DNA of 64,000 bases from Streptomyces aurantiacus (GTDB taxonomy: Bacteria > Actinomycetota > Actinomycetes > Streptomycetales > Streptomycetaceae): contig NZ_CP114283.1 of the NCBI RefSeq assembly GCF_027107535.1, forward strand, positions 8,556,001-8,620,000. The letters are read 5' to 3'. Numbering within the stretch: position 1 is the stretch's first letter; every line of letters begins with the position of its first letter. Both the position numbers and the translations under genes were made by a program. Shown here in pieces: positions 52,006-62,488 of the stretch. Under the pieces are notes generated by a model, which searched no databases, had not been told where the DNA came from, and saw only the letters and a list, made by a program, of their open reading frames with translations.

Positions 52006-52087
52006 CCATCAGCCCCGTCGGCCCCTCGTTCCATCAGCCCCGTCGGCCCCTCGTTCCATCAGCCCCGTCGGCCCCTCGCTCCATCAG
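52006..52087. repeat. 25-bp direct repeat, three copies plus a partial fourth
   Basis: Units start at 52006, 52031 and 52056, each beginning CCATCAGCCCCGTCGG and differing only in the last two bases of the third copy. A 7-bp fourth copy starts at 52081. A degenerate copy may precede the array at about 51972. There are no spacers between units. It lies in the 225-bp gap between the convergent DMT and MocR genes, 77 bp past the first and 68 bp short of the second. Confidence 0.95.
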
Positions 52088-52154
52088 TCGCGCCTGCCCA
52101 CTGGCCGTGCCGATGCCAGCGGCACCCATGTGCACCGACCCGCACCCCGCCCCG

Positions 52155-53582
52155 TCACGGCAGAGCCCCGCACAGTGCCTCCAGGGCTCCTGGCCAGCTG
52201 CTGTCCGAGGGGGTGCCGTAGCCGACGACCAGGGCGTCCAGTGGTGGGGGCGTGGCCGCGGGGTGGCGGTAGCTGGTGAGGCCGTGGACGGCCAGGCCGT
52301 GCCAGGCGGCCGCGCGGACCACCGACCGCTCGGTGCCGGGCGGGAGCCGGAGCACCGCGTGAAATCCGGCCGCGATGCCGGTGGCCGTGACCGACGGAGC
52401 GCGGGCCGCCAGGGCCGCGACGAGCTGGTCGCGGCGACGGCGGTAGCGGAGGCGGGAGGCCCGTACATGACGGTCGTACGCGCCCGACGTGATGAACTCC
52501 GCGAGCGTCAGCTGGTCCAGGACGCCGCACGACCAGTCGGCCCCGCCCTTCGCAGCCGCGACCTCGGAAGCCAGGGCCGGCGGCAGGACCAGCCAGCCGA
52601 GGCGCAGACCGGGGGCGAGGGACTTGCTGGCGGTGCCGAAGTACACCACGTGGTCCGGGTCGAGGCCCTGGAGTGCGCCCACGGGCTGCCGGTCGTAGCG
52701 GAACTCGCCGTCGTAGTCGTCCTCCAGGATCAGCCCGCCCGTGCGGCGCGCCCAGTCGACCGCCGCGGCACGGCGGTCCGGGTGCAGCGGCACGCCCATG
52801 GGGAACTGGTGGGCGGGCGTCAGCAGCACCGCCCCTCCCGCGCCCCCCGGGCCGCCGCCCATCGCGCCGAGCCAGGACAACTCGGCGGTCCGCGTGCCCA
52901 GTTCGTCGAAGGGCAGAGGCACCGAACCCAGCCCCGCCCGTTCGATCAGGCCCCAGTGCACGTCGAGCCCGTACGACTCCACCGCCAGCGCCCGCGCGCC
53001 CCGCTGCCGCAGCACCGCTCCGAGCAGCATCAGCCCGTGGGCGAACCCGGAGCAGACAAGGATGTGTTCGGGGTCGGCGCGTACGCCGCGGGCCCGGGCG
53101 AGATAGCCCGCGAGGGCGGTGCGCAGTTCGACACGGCCGCGCGGGTCCCCGTAACCGAGGGCCTCGTTCGGTGCCGCCGTGAGTGCCCGGCGGGACGCCC
53201 TGAGCCACTCGGCGCGCGGGAACGAGGCGAGGTCCGGGGTGCCGGGGACGAGGTCGTACGCGGGCCCCCAGGACCGGCGCGGCCGCCGGGCGGCGGAGGC
53301 AGGGACCGGCACCGGCCGTTGCGCCACGCGGGTGCCCGAGCCCTGGCGCGCGGTGAGCCAGCCCTCGGCGACGAGGTCGGCGTACGCGTCGGCGACCGTG
53401 TTGCGGGCGATGCCGAGGTCGGCGGCGAGGGAGCGCGACGACGGCAGCCGGGTACCCGGCGCGAGCCGCCCGCCGCGCACCGCCTCCCGCAACGCGTCCG
53501 TGAGGCCTCTGCGCAGGCCGGAGCCGGTACGCGACAGGTCGACATGCAGGTCCACACCGAAAGTGGCCCAAGATCCAGCCAT
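52155..53582 (-). CDS. MocR/PdxR-type regulator (GntR HTH fused to aminotransferase domain)
   Basis: 475 aa. N-terminal GntR winged helix: LREAVRGGRLAPGTRLPSSRSLAADLGIARNTVADAYADLVAEGWL. The C-terminal class I aminotransferase-like domain has ILEDDYDGEFRYDR and the PLP-lysine block VVYFGTASKSLAPGLRLGWLVLP. Such regulators sense PLP or an amino-compound/PLP adduct. Start at ATG 53582; TATGGT lies 8 nt upstream on the minus strand. It is divergent from the AhpD-like gene across 47 bp, so that pair is its likely target. Confidence 0.93.
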   Translation of the reverse strand: MAGSWATFGVDLHVDLSRTGSGLRRGLTDALREAVRGGRLAPGTRLPSSRSLAADLGIARNTVADAYADLVAEGWLTARQGSGTRVAQRPVPVPASAARRPRRSWGPAYDLVPGTPDLASFPRAEWLRASRRALTAAPNEALGYGDPRGRVELRTALAGYLARARGVRADPEHILVCSGFAHGLMLLGAVLRQRGARALAVESYGLDVHWGLIERAGLGSVPLPFDELGTRTAELSWLGAMGGGPGGAGGAVLLTPAHQFPMGVPLHPDRRAAAVDWARRTGGLILEDDYDGEFRYDRQPVGALQGLDPDHVVYFGTASKSLAPGLRLGWLVLPPALASEVAAAKGGADWSCGVLDQLTLAEFITSGAYDRHVRASRLRYRRRRDQLVAALAARAPSVTATGIAAGFHAVLRLPPGTERSVVRAAAWHGLAVHGLTSYRHPAATPPPLDALVVGYGTPSDSSWPGALEALCGALP

Positions 53583-53629
53583 GGAAATGGACCATACTCC
53601 TGGGCTACTCCGCTCGTAGGGTCGACGTC

Positions 53630-54163
53630 ATGACGACCACGCAGACATCCACCGGGGCCGCGCACGGCGGCCCCCGCAAGGACACCCCCTACGCCTCCGA
53701 GGAGGCCCCCCGGCTCGAATGGGCCAAGTTCGCGCCGGAGGTCTACAAGGCCATGGTCCGGCTCGACGCGGCGGCCCGGGCGGGGCTCGACCCGGTCCTG
53801 CAGGAGCTGGTGAAGATCCGTGCCTCGCAGCTCAACCACTGCGCGTTCTGCCTCGACATGCACACGAAGGACGCGCTGGCGGCGGGCGAGAGCGTCGAGC
53901 GGATCGTCCAGCTCGGCGCGTGGGAGGAGTCCCGGCACTTCTACACGGAGAAGGAGCTCGCGGCGCTCGCGCTGACCGAGGCCGTGACGGTCCTGACGGA
54001 CGGCTTCGTCCCGGACGAGGTGTTCGAGACGGCGGCCCGGCACTTCGACGAGGCCGAGCTCTCCCAGCTGATCGCCGCGATCACGGTGATCAACGCCTGG
54101 AACCGCTTCGGTGTGACCTGCCGCCTCACGCCGGGCCACTACACGGCCGGGCAGTACAAGTGA
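53630..54163 (+). CDS. Carboxymuconolactone decarboxylase/AhpD-like protein
   Basis: 177 aa. The AhpD-fold signature ELVKIRASQLNHCAFCLDMHTKDALAAGES carries the CxxC…H redox motif, so an alkylhydroperoxidase or related thiol chemistry is likely. TEAVTVLTDGFVPDEVFETAARHFDEAEL is the usual second half. ATG 53630 is preceded by TAGGGT and 7 nt, so the mRNA is probably leaderless. It overlaps the following gene by 4 bp (GTGA) and is divergent from the MocR regulator. Confidence 0.9.
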   Translation: MTTTQTSTGAAHGGPRKDTPYASEEAPRLEWAKFAPEVYKAMVRLDAAARAGLDPVLQELVKIRASQLNHCAFCLDMHTKDALAAGESVERIVQLGAWEESRHFYTEKELAALALTEAVTVLTDGFVPDEVFETAARHFDEAELSQLIAAITVINAWNRFGVTCRLTPGHYTAGQYK

Positions 54164-54885
54164 CAGGGGCGTCGGCGGGCAAGGCCGCGGTCTTCCGCGC
54201 GCTGCACCTCGACCGCCTCCCCGGTGACCCGCTGGTCCTCCCCGGCCCCTGGGACGCGGCCAGCGCCCGTGTGTTCGTGGATGCCGGGTTCCCGGCGCTC
54301 GCCACGCCCAGTGCCGGGGTCGCGGCGTCGCTCGGGTACGAGGACGGGGCCACGCCCGCCGACGAGATGTTCGCTGCGGTCGCGCGGATCGCACGGGCCG
54401 TGGAGGTGCCGGTGTCCGCGGACGTCGAGGACGGCTACGGGCTCGCTCCGAAGGAGCTGGTGGAACGGCTCCTCGACGCGGGCGCGGTCGGCTGCAACCT
54501 GGAGGACTCCCGCGCCGGCGTCCTGCGGGACCCCGCCCGGCACGCGGAATGGCTCGCCGAGGTGCGGGCGGCCGCGGGCGACGGGCTCTTCGTCAACGCG
54601 CGCGTCGACACGTTCGCGTGCGGGATCGCGGATCCGGGACCGGCGGTGGAGCGGGCCGCGCTGTACGTCGCGGCCGGCGCCGACTGCGTGTACCCGATCG
54701 GTGTGCCGGCGGACGTGCTCCCGTTGCTGCGGGCGGGCGTCGAGGGCCCGGTCAACGCGTCGGCGACGCCGGACGGGCTCTCCGCCCGGGAGTGGGGCGA
54801 GCTGGGGGCGACCCGCATCACCTACGGGCCGGGCCTCCAGCGCGCGGCGGCCGCGGCGCTCCGGGAGATCGCCGGACGACTGTGA
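54160..54885 (+). CDS. Isocitrate lyase/PEP mutase family protein
   Basis: 241 aa from GTG 54160. LVLPGPWDAASARVFVDAGFPALATPSAGVAASLGYEDG opens the barrel. EVPVSADVEDGYGLAPKELVERLLDAGAVGCNLEDS holds the metal-binding acidic residues, and FVNARVDTFACG follows. Members cleave or rearrange C-C or P-C bonds of 2-oxo or 2-hydroxy acids; the substrate is unknown. The KKCGH-type loop of true isocitrate lyase is absent. Coupling to the AhpD-like gene and a divergent MocR regulator suggests a small catabolic unit. Confidence 0.87.
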   Translation: MTGASAGKAAVFRALHLDRLPGDPLVLPGPWDAASARVFVDAGFPALATPSAGVAASLGYEDGATPADEMFAAVARIARAVEVPVSADVEDGYGLAPKELVERLLDAGAVGCNLEDSRAGVLRDPARHAEWLAEVRAAAGDGLFVNARVDTFACGIADPGPAVERAALYVAAGADCVYPIGVPADVLPLLRAGVEGPVNASATPDGLSAREWGELGATRITYGPGLQRAAAAALREIAGRL

Positions 54886-54892
54886 CCGCACT

Positions 54893-54928
54893 GATGTCCG
54901 GGCCCCCGGTCATGAGGGCCCGGACATC
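54893..54928 (+). terminator. Terminator after the PEP-mutase-like gene
   Basis: A perfect 13-bp stem GATGTCCGGGCCC/GGGCCCGGACATC (54893-54905 with 54916-54928) with a 10-nt loop begins 7 bp after the stop codon. Confidence 0.85.
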
Positions 54929-54965
54929 GGCGGGTCTGCCCGTCCGGTGACGGCTGCTCGGCCGA

Positions 54966-54993
54966 CGGCCATCGGTCGGCGGCCATCGGTCGG
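54966..54993. repeat. 14-bp direct repeat, two copies
   Basis: CGGCCATCGGTCGG occurs twice in tandem (54966-54979 and 54980-54993), followed by a partial CGGCCGG. It lies between a terminator and the stop of the binding-protein gene. Confidence 0.85.
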
Positions 54994-55006
54994 CGGCCGG
55001 TGAGGG

Positions 55007-56002
55007 CTATCCGGCCAGCCAGGACTTCCACGTCGACTCATGGCCCCGTACCCACTTCTGCGCCGCGTCCTCCGGCGACAGCTTCTGGTCCGCGATCATG
55101 AGGGAGACCTCGTTCTGGTCCTCGGTCGTCCACTTGAACTTCTCCAGGAAGGCGGCGGCCTCGCCACCGGACTTCGCGAAGTCCGAGTTGAGGTACTTGC
55201 GCAGCGGGGTGTGCGGATAGGCGCAGGCGACCGCCTCCGGGTCCGCGTCGCAGCCCTCCTTGTAGGCGGGCAGCTTCACCTCCGTCATGGGCACCTTCTT
55301 GAACAGCCACTGCGGCGAGTACCAGTAGGTGAGGAAGGGCTTCTTCTCCTTGGCGAACTGCCGCATCTGGGTGATCTGCGCCGCCTCCGAACCGGCGAAC
55401 ACCACCTGGTAGTCGAGGTCCAGGTTCTTCACCAGGGCCTTGTCGTTCGTGACGTAGGAGGGCGAGCCGTCGAGCAGCTGCCCCTTGCCGCCGCTCTCGG
55501 CGGTGCGCAGCTGGTCGGCGTACTTGTTGAGGTTCTTCCAGTTCGTCACGTCGGGGTGCTGCTTGGCGAAGTACGTCGGGACGAACCAGCCGATGTGTCC
55601 GGTGACGCCGAGGCCGCCGCCGTCCTCGATCGTCTTCTTGTCCTTGATGTACCGCTGCTCCTGCTCGGGGTGGCCCCAGTCCTCCAGGATCGCGTCGACC
55701 CGGCCCTGGCTGAGGGCGTCCCACGCGGGGACCTCGTCGACCTGGACGGTGTCGACGCGGTAGCCGAGTTCGTGCTCCAGCAGGTACTGGGCGACGGCCA
55801 CGTTGGCCTGCGCGCCGACCCAGGACTGCACCGACAGGGTCACGGTCTTCGAGCCCTGCGCGTTGGCGAAGGGTGAGGCCTGCTTGGTCATGTCGGCGGC
55901 TCCGCAGCCGGTCAGCACCAGCAGGGAGCAGCCGACGGCCAGAGCGCCCGTCAGTCGCGTACCACCGGTCGTGCGGCTACCACCGCTCGTGCGTGTACGC
56001 AT
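55007..56002 (-). CDS. Glycine betaine/choline ABC transporter substrate-binding lipoprotein
   Basis: 331 aa. A signal peptide ends in a lipobox (SLLVLTGC, Cys near residue 33). The OpuAC/ProX-type domain includes VTLSVQSWVGAQANVAVAQYLLEHELGYRV, the Trp in VPAWDALSQGRVDAILEDWGHPE and MRQFAKEKKPFLTYWYSPQWLFKKVP, whose aromatic residues suit a quaternary-ammonium cage. It captures choline or betaine outside the membrane. It is last in the leftward operon, one base after the permease stop. Confidence 0.9.
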   Translation of the reverse strand: MRTRTSGGSRTTGGTRLTGALAVGCSLLVLTGCGAADMTKQASPFANAQGSKTVTLSVQSWVGAQANVAVAQYLLEHELGYRVDTVQVDEVPAWDALSQGRVDAILEDWGHPEQEQRYIKDKKTIEDGGGLGVTGHIGWFVPTYFAKQHPDVTNWKNLNKYADQLRTAESGGKGQLLDGSPSYVTNDKALVKNLDLDYQVVFAGSEAAQITQMRQFAKEKKPFLTYWYSPQWLFKKVPMTEVKLPAYKEGCDADPEAVACAYPHTPLRKYLNSDFAKSGGEAAAFLEKFKWTTEDQNEVSLMIADQKLSPEDAAQKWVRGHESTWKSWLAG

Positions 56003-56003
56003 C

Positions 56004-57946
56004 TCAGGCTCCCTTCTTCGTTCGGCGGTCCGTCGGCTGGGTCACCCGGTCGAGCATCAGGCCGAGGCAGACGATCGCCGCGCCGGCCACCAGGCCGGTG
56101 GCCAGGTCGCCCTGGGCGAGCCCGAACACGACGTCGTAGCCGAGCGCTCCGCCGCCGACCAGGCCGCCGATGATGACGACGGCGAGGACCAGGACGACGC
56201 CCTGGTTCACGGCGAGCAGCAGGGCGGGGCGGGCCAACGGCAGCTGGACCTGGCGCAGTTGCTGCCAGCTCGTCGCGCCCAGGGAGCGTGAGGACTCCAT
56301 GGCCGCCGGGTCCACCTGGCGCAGGCCCTGCGTGGTGATGCGGACGACGGCGGGCAGCGCGTAGACGACCGCCGCGGCGACCGCGGGGGCGCGGCCGACG
56401 CCGAAGAGGGCCACGACGGGGATGAGGTACACGAACTGAGGCATCGTCTGGAAGACGTCCAGGACGGGACGCAGGAGCCGCTCGCAGCGTTCGCTCCTGG
56501 CCGCGGCGACGGCGGTGCCGAAGCCGAGGACGAGCGTGACGGCGACCGCCGCGAGGACCTGCGACAGGGTGTCGAGGGAGGGTTCCCACACGCCGAGCAC
56601 GCCGATCGCGGCCATCGCGAGGACCGCGGTCAGGGCGGTGCGCCAGGTGCCGATCAGCCAGGCGAGCGCGGCGACGATCAGCAGGACCGACCACCAGGGC
56701 AGCCACTGCAGGCCGTCGCGCAGCGGGTCCAGGACCCAGGTGGTGAAGTGGGCCGCCCAGTCGGCGGTGCCGCCCACGTAGGGGACGCCGGAGTAGAGGT
56801 GGTCGGTCATCCAGTCGACGGCGCGGTTCACCGGCTCGGCGATGCCCACGACCCAGGTCTCGGGCCAGTCGAGCCGGCCGGTCAGGCGTCCGGCGACCGC
56901 GACGGCCAGTGCCGCGACGGCCGCGTAGGCCCAGCCGGTCCAGCGGGGACCGCTCTGGCCGAGCCCCTCCCCCGCCGCGCACGTCACCCGGTCGAGGACC
57001 ACGGCGAGCAGCACGATCGGGATGCCCGCGGCGAGGGCGGCGCCCACGTCGACCGAGGCGAGTGCCTGGTAGACGCGGTCTCCGAGGCCGCCCGCGCCGA
57101 TGACGGACGCGATGACGGCCATCGAGAGGGCCATCATGATCGTCTGGTTGAGGCCGAGCAGGAGTTCCTTGCGGGCGAGCGGCAGCCTGGCCGTGAGGAG
57201 CCGCTGGCGGGCGGTGGTGCCCAGGGACTCGACGGCCTCCATCACTCCGGCGTCAGCGCCGCGCAGTCCGAGCGCGGTGAGGCGGGCCATGGGCGGGGCG
57301 GCGTACACGACGGTGGCGAGCACCGCGGCCGGGACGCCGATGCCGAAGACGAGGACGACCGGCAGGAGGTACGCGAAGGCCGGGAGCACCTGCATGGTGT
57401 CCAGCACGGGGCGCAGCGCGCGGTACGTGCGGTCGGAGAGTCCGGCGGCGAGGCCGAGCAGCGCGCCGAGCCCGACGGACACGAGGACCGCGACGACCAT
57501 GAGTGCGAGCGTCTGCATGGTGGGGACCCACATGCCGAGCAGCCCGCAGGTCAGGAACGCGACGGCGGTGCCGAGCGCCAGCCGCACTCCGGCGACCCGC
57601 CAGGCCACGAGCGCGGCCACGGCCGTGACGCCCGCCCAGCCCGCGGCGAGCAGGACGAGGTAGACGGCCCGTACGGAGAGGACGACCGCGTTGGAGACGT
57701 ATCCGAAGAAGTAGAGGAACAGCGGGTGGCTGTCACGGTTGTCGATGATCCAGTCGCTGGCCCTGCCGAGGGGTTCGGAGAGGTCGACGGTGAGGGCGTT
57801 GGGCCAGGCGCCGCTCGCCCAGCGGGCGTCGGCCAGCGGGACGAGGACGGCTGCCGCGACGGCGAGCAGGAGGAGCTTGCCGGCGGCCGGGTGCTTGAGG
57901 AGGCCGGGCAGGGCGGTCCGGGGAGCGGGTGCGGTGACGGTGGCCA

Positions 57947-57947
<1 letters not shown>
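56004..57947 (-). CDS. Glycine betaine/choline ABC permease, two permease domains in one chain
   Basis: 647 aa. Two homologous permease units occur in tandem. The first (about residues 60-320) has LRPVLDTMQVLPAFAYLLPVVLVFGIG, RLPLARKELLLGLNQTIMMALSMAVIASVIGAGGLG. The second (about 400-635) has LRPVLDVFQTMPQFVYLIPVVALFGVG, QLPLARPALLLAVNQGVVLVLAVVIIGGLVGGGALG. Each contains an EAA-type loop for the ATPase. One polypeptide could thus form the complete membrane channel. It begins one base before the ATPase stop ends. Confidence 0.92.
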
Positions 57948-59160
<1,213 letters not shown>

Positions 59161-59161
<1 letters not shown>

Positions 59162-60690
59162 CACGCACCACCTCCCAGCAGGTCCGCGCACTTCTCGCCG
59201 ACCATGAGCACCCCGATCATCGGGTTCACGGCGGGCATCGTCGGGAAGACGGAGGCGTCGGCGATCCGGATGTTCTCCAGACCGCGGATGCGCAGCTCGG
59301 GGTCGACGACGGCGAGCTCGTCGTCCGGCGCGCCCATGCGGCAGGTGCCCGCCGGGTGGTACACGGTGTGGGCGACCTTCCGCGCGTACTCGCCGAGTTC
59401 CTCGTCCTCGGTGACGTCGGGTCCGGGGCACACCTCGCGCTTGAGCCAGTGCGCGAGGGGCTCTGACTTCGCGATCTCGCGCGCGATCCTGATGCCGTCG
59501 ACGAGGGTGCGGCCGTCGTAGTCGTCCTCGTCCGTGAAGTAACGGAAGTCGAGGGCGGGCTTCTCGGCCGGGTCGGCGCTCGTCAGGTACAGCCGGCCGC
59601 GGCTGCGCGGCTTGGGGATGTTCGGGGTCATCGAGACGCCGTGCGCGGGCCGTTCGTAGCCGAGGCGCTCCGGGTTGTCCGTGAACGGGACCTGGTAGAA
59701 GTGGAACATCAGGTCGGGGCCTGCCTGTTCGGGGTCCCGCCGCACGAAGAGGCCCGCGTCGGAGTCCATCGCGGAGTTCTCGGGGATCGGCCCGTCGGTC
59801 TCCCAGACGATGACCGACTCGGGGTGGTCGAGGAGGTTCTCGCCGACGCCCGGCAGGTCGTGGACGACGGGGATGCCGAGCTTTTCGAGGTCCTCGCGCG
59901 GTCCGATGCCGGAGTGCATGAGCAGCCGGGGCGAGTCGACGGCGCCGGCGCACAGCAGTACCTCGTTGCGGGCGCGTACGAGCAGTTCCTCGCCGTCCTT
60001 CGTGCGGACGTGCACACCGCGGGCCCGGGTCCCGTCCAGTTCCAGCTTGTGGGCCCAGGTCTCCAGGAGGAGGTGGAGGTTGGGCCGCCGGTCCATGACG
60101 GGGTGCAGGTACGCGACGGACGCGCTCGAGCGCTTGTTGTTCTCGGGGTGGTAGGCGAGGTCGAAGAAGCCGACGCCCTCGGTGAACGGCTTCTTGTTGA
60201 ACCCCTCCACGCGCGGTACGCCGAGCGCGGACTGCGCCGCGTCCACGAAGTCGCGGGCGATGGCGTTCCGGTCCTTCTCGTCGACCGGGACGATGTTGTT
60301 GAGCAGGCGCGGGAAGTAGGTCTCCATGGGGGCCGCGCCCCAGCCCTCGGCGCCCGCCGCCTCCCACTCGTCCCAGTCGGACGGCAGCGGCTTGAACGCG
60401 ATGAGGGTGTTGTGCGAGGAGCATCCGCCGAGGACACGGGCACGGCTGTGCCGGATGTGCGAGTTGCCGCGTGGCTGCTCGGTCGTCGGGTAGTCGTAGT
60501 CCAGTTCCCCACCGAGGAGGCCCATCCAGCGGCGCAGGGTCAGGACGTCGTCGCGGTCGACGTCGCTGGGCCCGCCCTCGATGACGGCGACGGTGACGTC
60601 GGGGTCCTCGGTGAGACGGGAGGCTATGACGGATCCGGCGGTGCCGCCGCCGATGACGACGTAGTCGTACGTGTTCTCATTTTCGGGCAT
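59161..60690 (-). CDS. betA: GMC-family choline dehydrogenase
   Basis: 509 aa from ATG 60690, with GGAG 9 nt upstream. FAD motif [19 protein letters not shown] signature [19 protein letters not shown], and [20 protein letters not shown]. The C-terminal catalytic block contains [11 protein letters not shown] and [23 protein letters not shown]. It likely oxidises choline to betaine aldehyde. It lies between the aldehyde dehydrogenase and the ABC transporter in one operon, so the set both imports and oxidises choline. Confidence 0.9.
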
Positions 60691-60750
60691 GGCGTGGCGC
60701 TCCAAGGTGCCTTGTGCGGTGGGGGGTTGGAGGGGGGCGGGGCCGGGGGG

Positions 60751-62262
60751 TCAGCCCGCGAACCACCGGACCGGCTTCGGTGCGAGGTTCTGGTACACGT
60801 GCTTCGTCTCGCGGTACTCGGCGAGCCCGGCGGGTCCGAGCTCGCGCCCGACGCCGCTCTTGCCGAAACCGCCCCACTCCGCCTGCGGAAGGTAGGGGTG
60901 GAAGTCGTTGATCCAGACGGTGCCGTGCCGCAGCCGTCCGGCGACGCGCCGGGCGCGGCCCGCGTCGGCGGTCCAGACGCCTCCGGCGAGTCCGTACTCC
61001 GTGTCGTTGGCGAGTGCGACGGCCTCGTCCTCGGTGCGGAAGGTCTCGACCGTCAGGACGGGCCCGAACACCTCTTCGCGTACGACGCGCATGTCGCGGT
61101 GGCACTGGTCGAGGACGGTCGGCTCGTAGAAGTAGCCGGTGGCGGGGCGGACGGCGGACGGCTCGGGACGGGCGCCGCCGGTCCGCAGCACCGCTCCCTC
61201 CGCGAGGGCGGCGGCCACGTAGGCCTCGGTCTTCTCGCGCTGTTCGGCGGAGACGAGCGGCCCGCACTCGACGCCCTCCTCGGTGCCGCGTCCGAGGCGG
61301 ATGAGCTCGGCCCGCCGCACCAGTTCGGTGACGAAGCGGTCGCGCACCGACTCCTCGATGATGAGCCGGGAGCCCGCCGAGCAGACCTGGCCGCTGTGGA
61401 TGAACGCGGCGTTGAGGGCCTGGTCGACGGCGGTGTCGAAGCCCTCCTCCGTGGCGCAGGCGTCGGCGAAGACGACGTTGGGGTTCTTGCCGCCGAGTTC
61501 GAGGGCGACCTTCTTGACGGTGAGGGCGGCGGCCTGCGCGACCTTCGTGCCGCTGATGAGACCGCCGGTGAAGGAGACGAGGTCGACGTCCGGGTGCTCG
61601 GCGAGGCGGGCGCCGACGCTGTGCCCGGGGCCGGTGACGATGTTGGCGACTCCTGCGGGCAGCCCGGCCTCGACCAGCAGCTCGATCAGGGCGACCGTGG
61701 TCAGCGGAGTGATCTCGCTGGGCTTGACGACGAAGGTGTCCCCCGCCGCGAGCGCGGGTGCGATCTTCCAACTGGCCTGCAGCAGCGGGTAGTTCCAGGG
61801 GGTGATCATCGCGCAGACGCCGAGGGGCTCGTGCACGACGACGCTGTGGATGTCGTCCGAGCCGGCGTCGACGACCCGCCCGCCGCCCTCTCCGACGACG
61901 AGGTCGGCGAAGTACCGGAAGGCGTCGGCGACGCAGTCGATGTCGACGCGCCCCTCCTCCAGCGTCTTGCCGGCGTCCCGGCTCTCCAGGAGCCCGAGCC
62001 GCTCGCGGTCACGGACGAGGAGGTCGGCGACACGGCGCAGGAGGGCGGCCCGCTCCGTGACGGGCGTCCGTGGCCACGTTCCGTGGTCGAAGGCGTGCCG
62101 GGCGGCCTCGACGGCTGCGTCGGTGTCCGGCACTCCGCCTTCGGAGACCGTGGCGAACGGCTTCGCGTCCGCCGGGTCGAGGATGTCCCGTGTGGCTCCT
62201 GAGGCGGCCGCACGCCACTCTCCGCCCACATGAATCGTCTGCTGCGCCTGGTGTCCCGACAT
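60751..62262 (-). CDS. betB: Betaine-aldehyde dehydrogenase family protein
   Basis: 503 aa. Cofactor and substrate motifs: ITPWNYPLLQASWKIAPALAAGDTFVVKPSEITPLT, glutamate in ALELGGKNPNVVFADA, catalytic cysteine in AFIHSGQVCSAGSRLIIEE, and PFGPVLTVETF-like EVFGPVLTVETFRTEDEA. It oxidises betaine aldehyde to glycine betaine with NAD(P). ATG 62262 begins the leftward operon. The 226-bp spacer to the divergent MarR-GNAT gene contains ACACGCGTGT (62304-62313) and the larger palindrome at 62468. Confidence 0.92.
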   Translation of the reverse strand: MSGHQAQQTIHVGGEWRAAASGATRDILDPADAKPFATVSEGGVPDTDAAVEAARHAFDHGTWPRTPVTERAALLRRVADLLVRDRERLGLLESRDAGKTLEEGRVDIDCVADAFRYFADLVVGEGGGRVVDAGSDDIHSVVVHEPLGVCAMITPWNYPLLQASWKIAPALAAGDTFVVKPSEITPLTTVALIELLVEAGLPAGVANIVTGPGHSVGARLAEHPDVDLVSFTGGLISGTKVAQAAALTVKKVALELGGKNPNVVFADACATEEGFDTAVDQALNAAFIHSGQVCSAGSRLIIEESVRDRFVTELVRRAELIRLGRGTEEGVECGPLVSAEQREKTEAYVAAALAEGAVLRTGGARPEPSAVRPATGYFYEPTVLDQCHRDMRVVREEVFGPVLTVETFRTEDEAVALANDTEYGLAGGVWTADAGRARRVAGRLRHGTVWINDFHPYLPQAEWGGFGKSGVGRELGPAGLAEYRETKHVYQNLAPKPVRWFAG

Positions 62263-62467
62263 GATCGGTGTTGCCTTCCGTTCCTGAGCGGTGCCCCTGT
62301 GTCACACGCGTGTCACTCTCGGGGGCCGTGAGCACATGCCCCCAAGTCCGGAATGCATGCACACCTCGTGACGAGAAGTGCGCGGGATCACTGAAAAATC
62401 AGTCGAAACAAGGCTAAAAACTGACAGACGACCGCTATGAATCAGTCCCATGGACACCTCGCTTTCC

Positions 62468-62483
62468 TTTGACTAAAGTCAAA
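62468..62483. promoter_or_regulatory. Palindromic operator at the MarR-GNAT start
   Basis: TTTGACTAAAGTCAAA is a 16-bp inverted repeat with 7-bp arms, ending 5 bp before the MarR-GNAT start codon. It contains a -10-like TAAAGT (62473-62478). This position fits autoregulation by the MarR-type protein and possible co-control of the divergent betaine operon. Confidence 0.75.
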
Positions 62484-62488
62484 GAACC

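Noticed and set aside
52006..52087. Possible CRISPR array
   Set aside because: The 25-bp units are directly adjacent with no spacers, and no cas gene is present.
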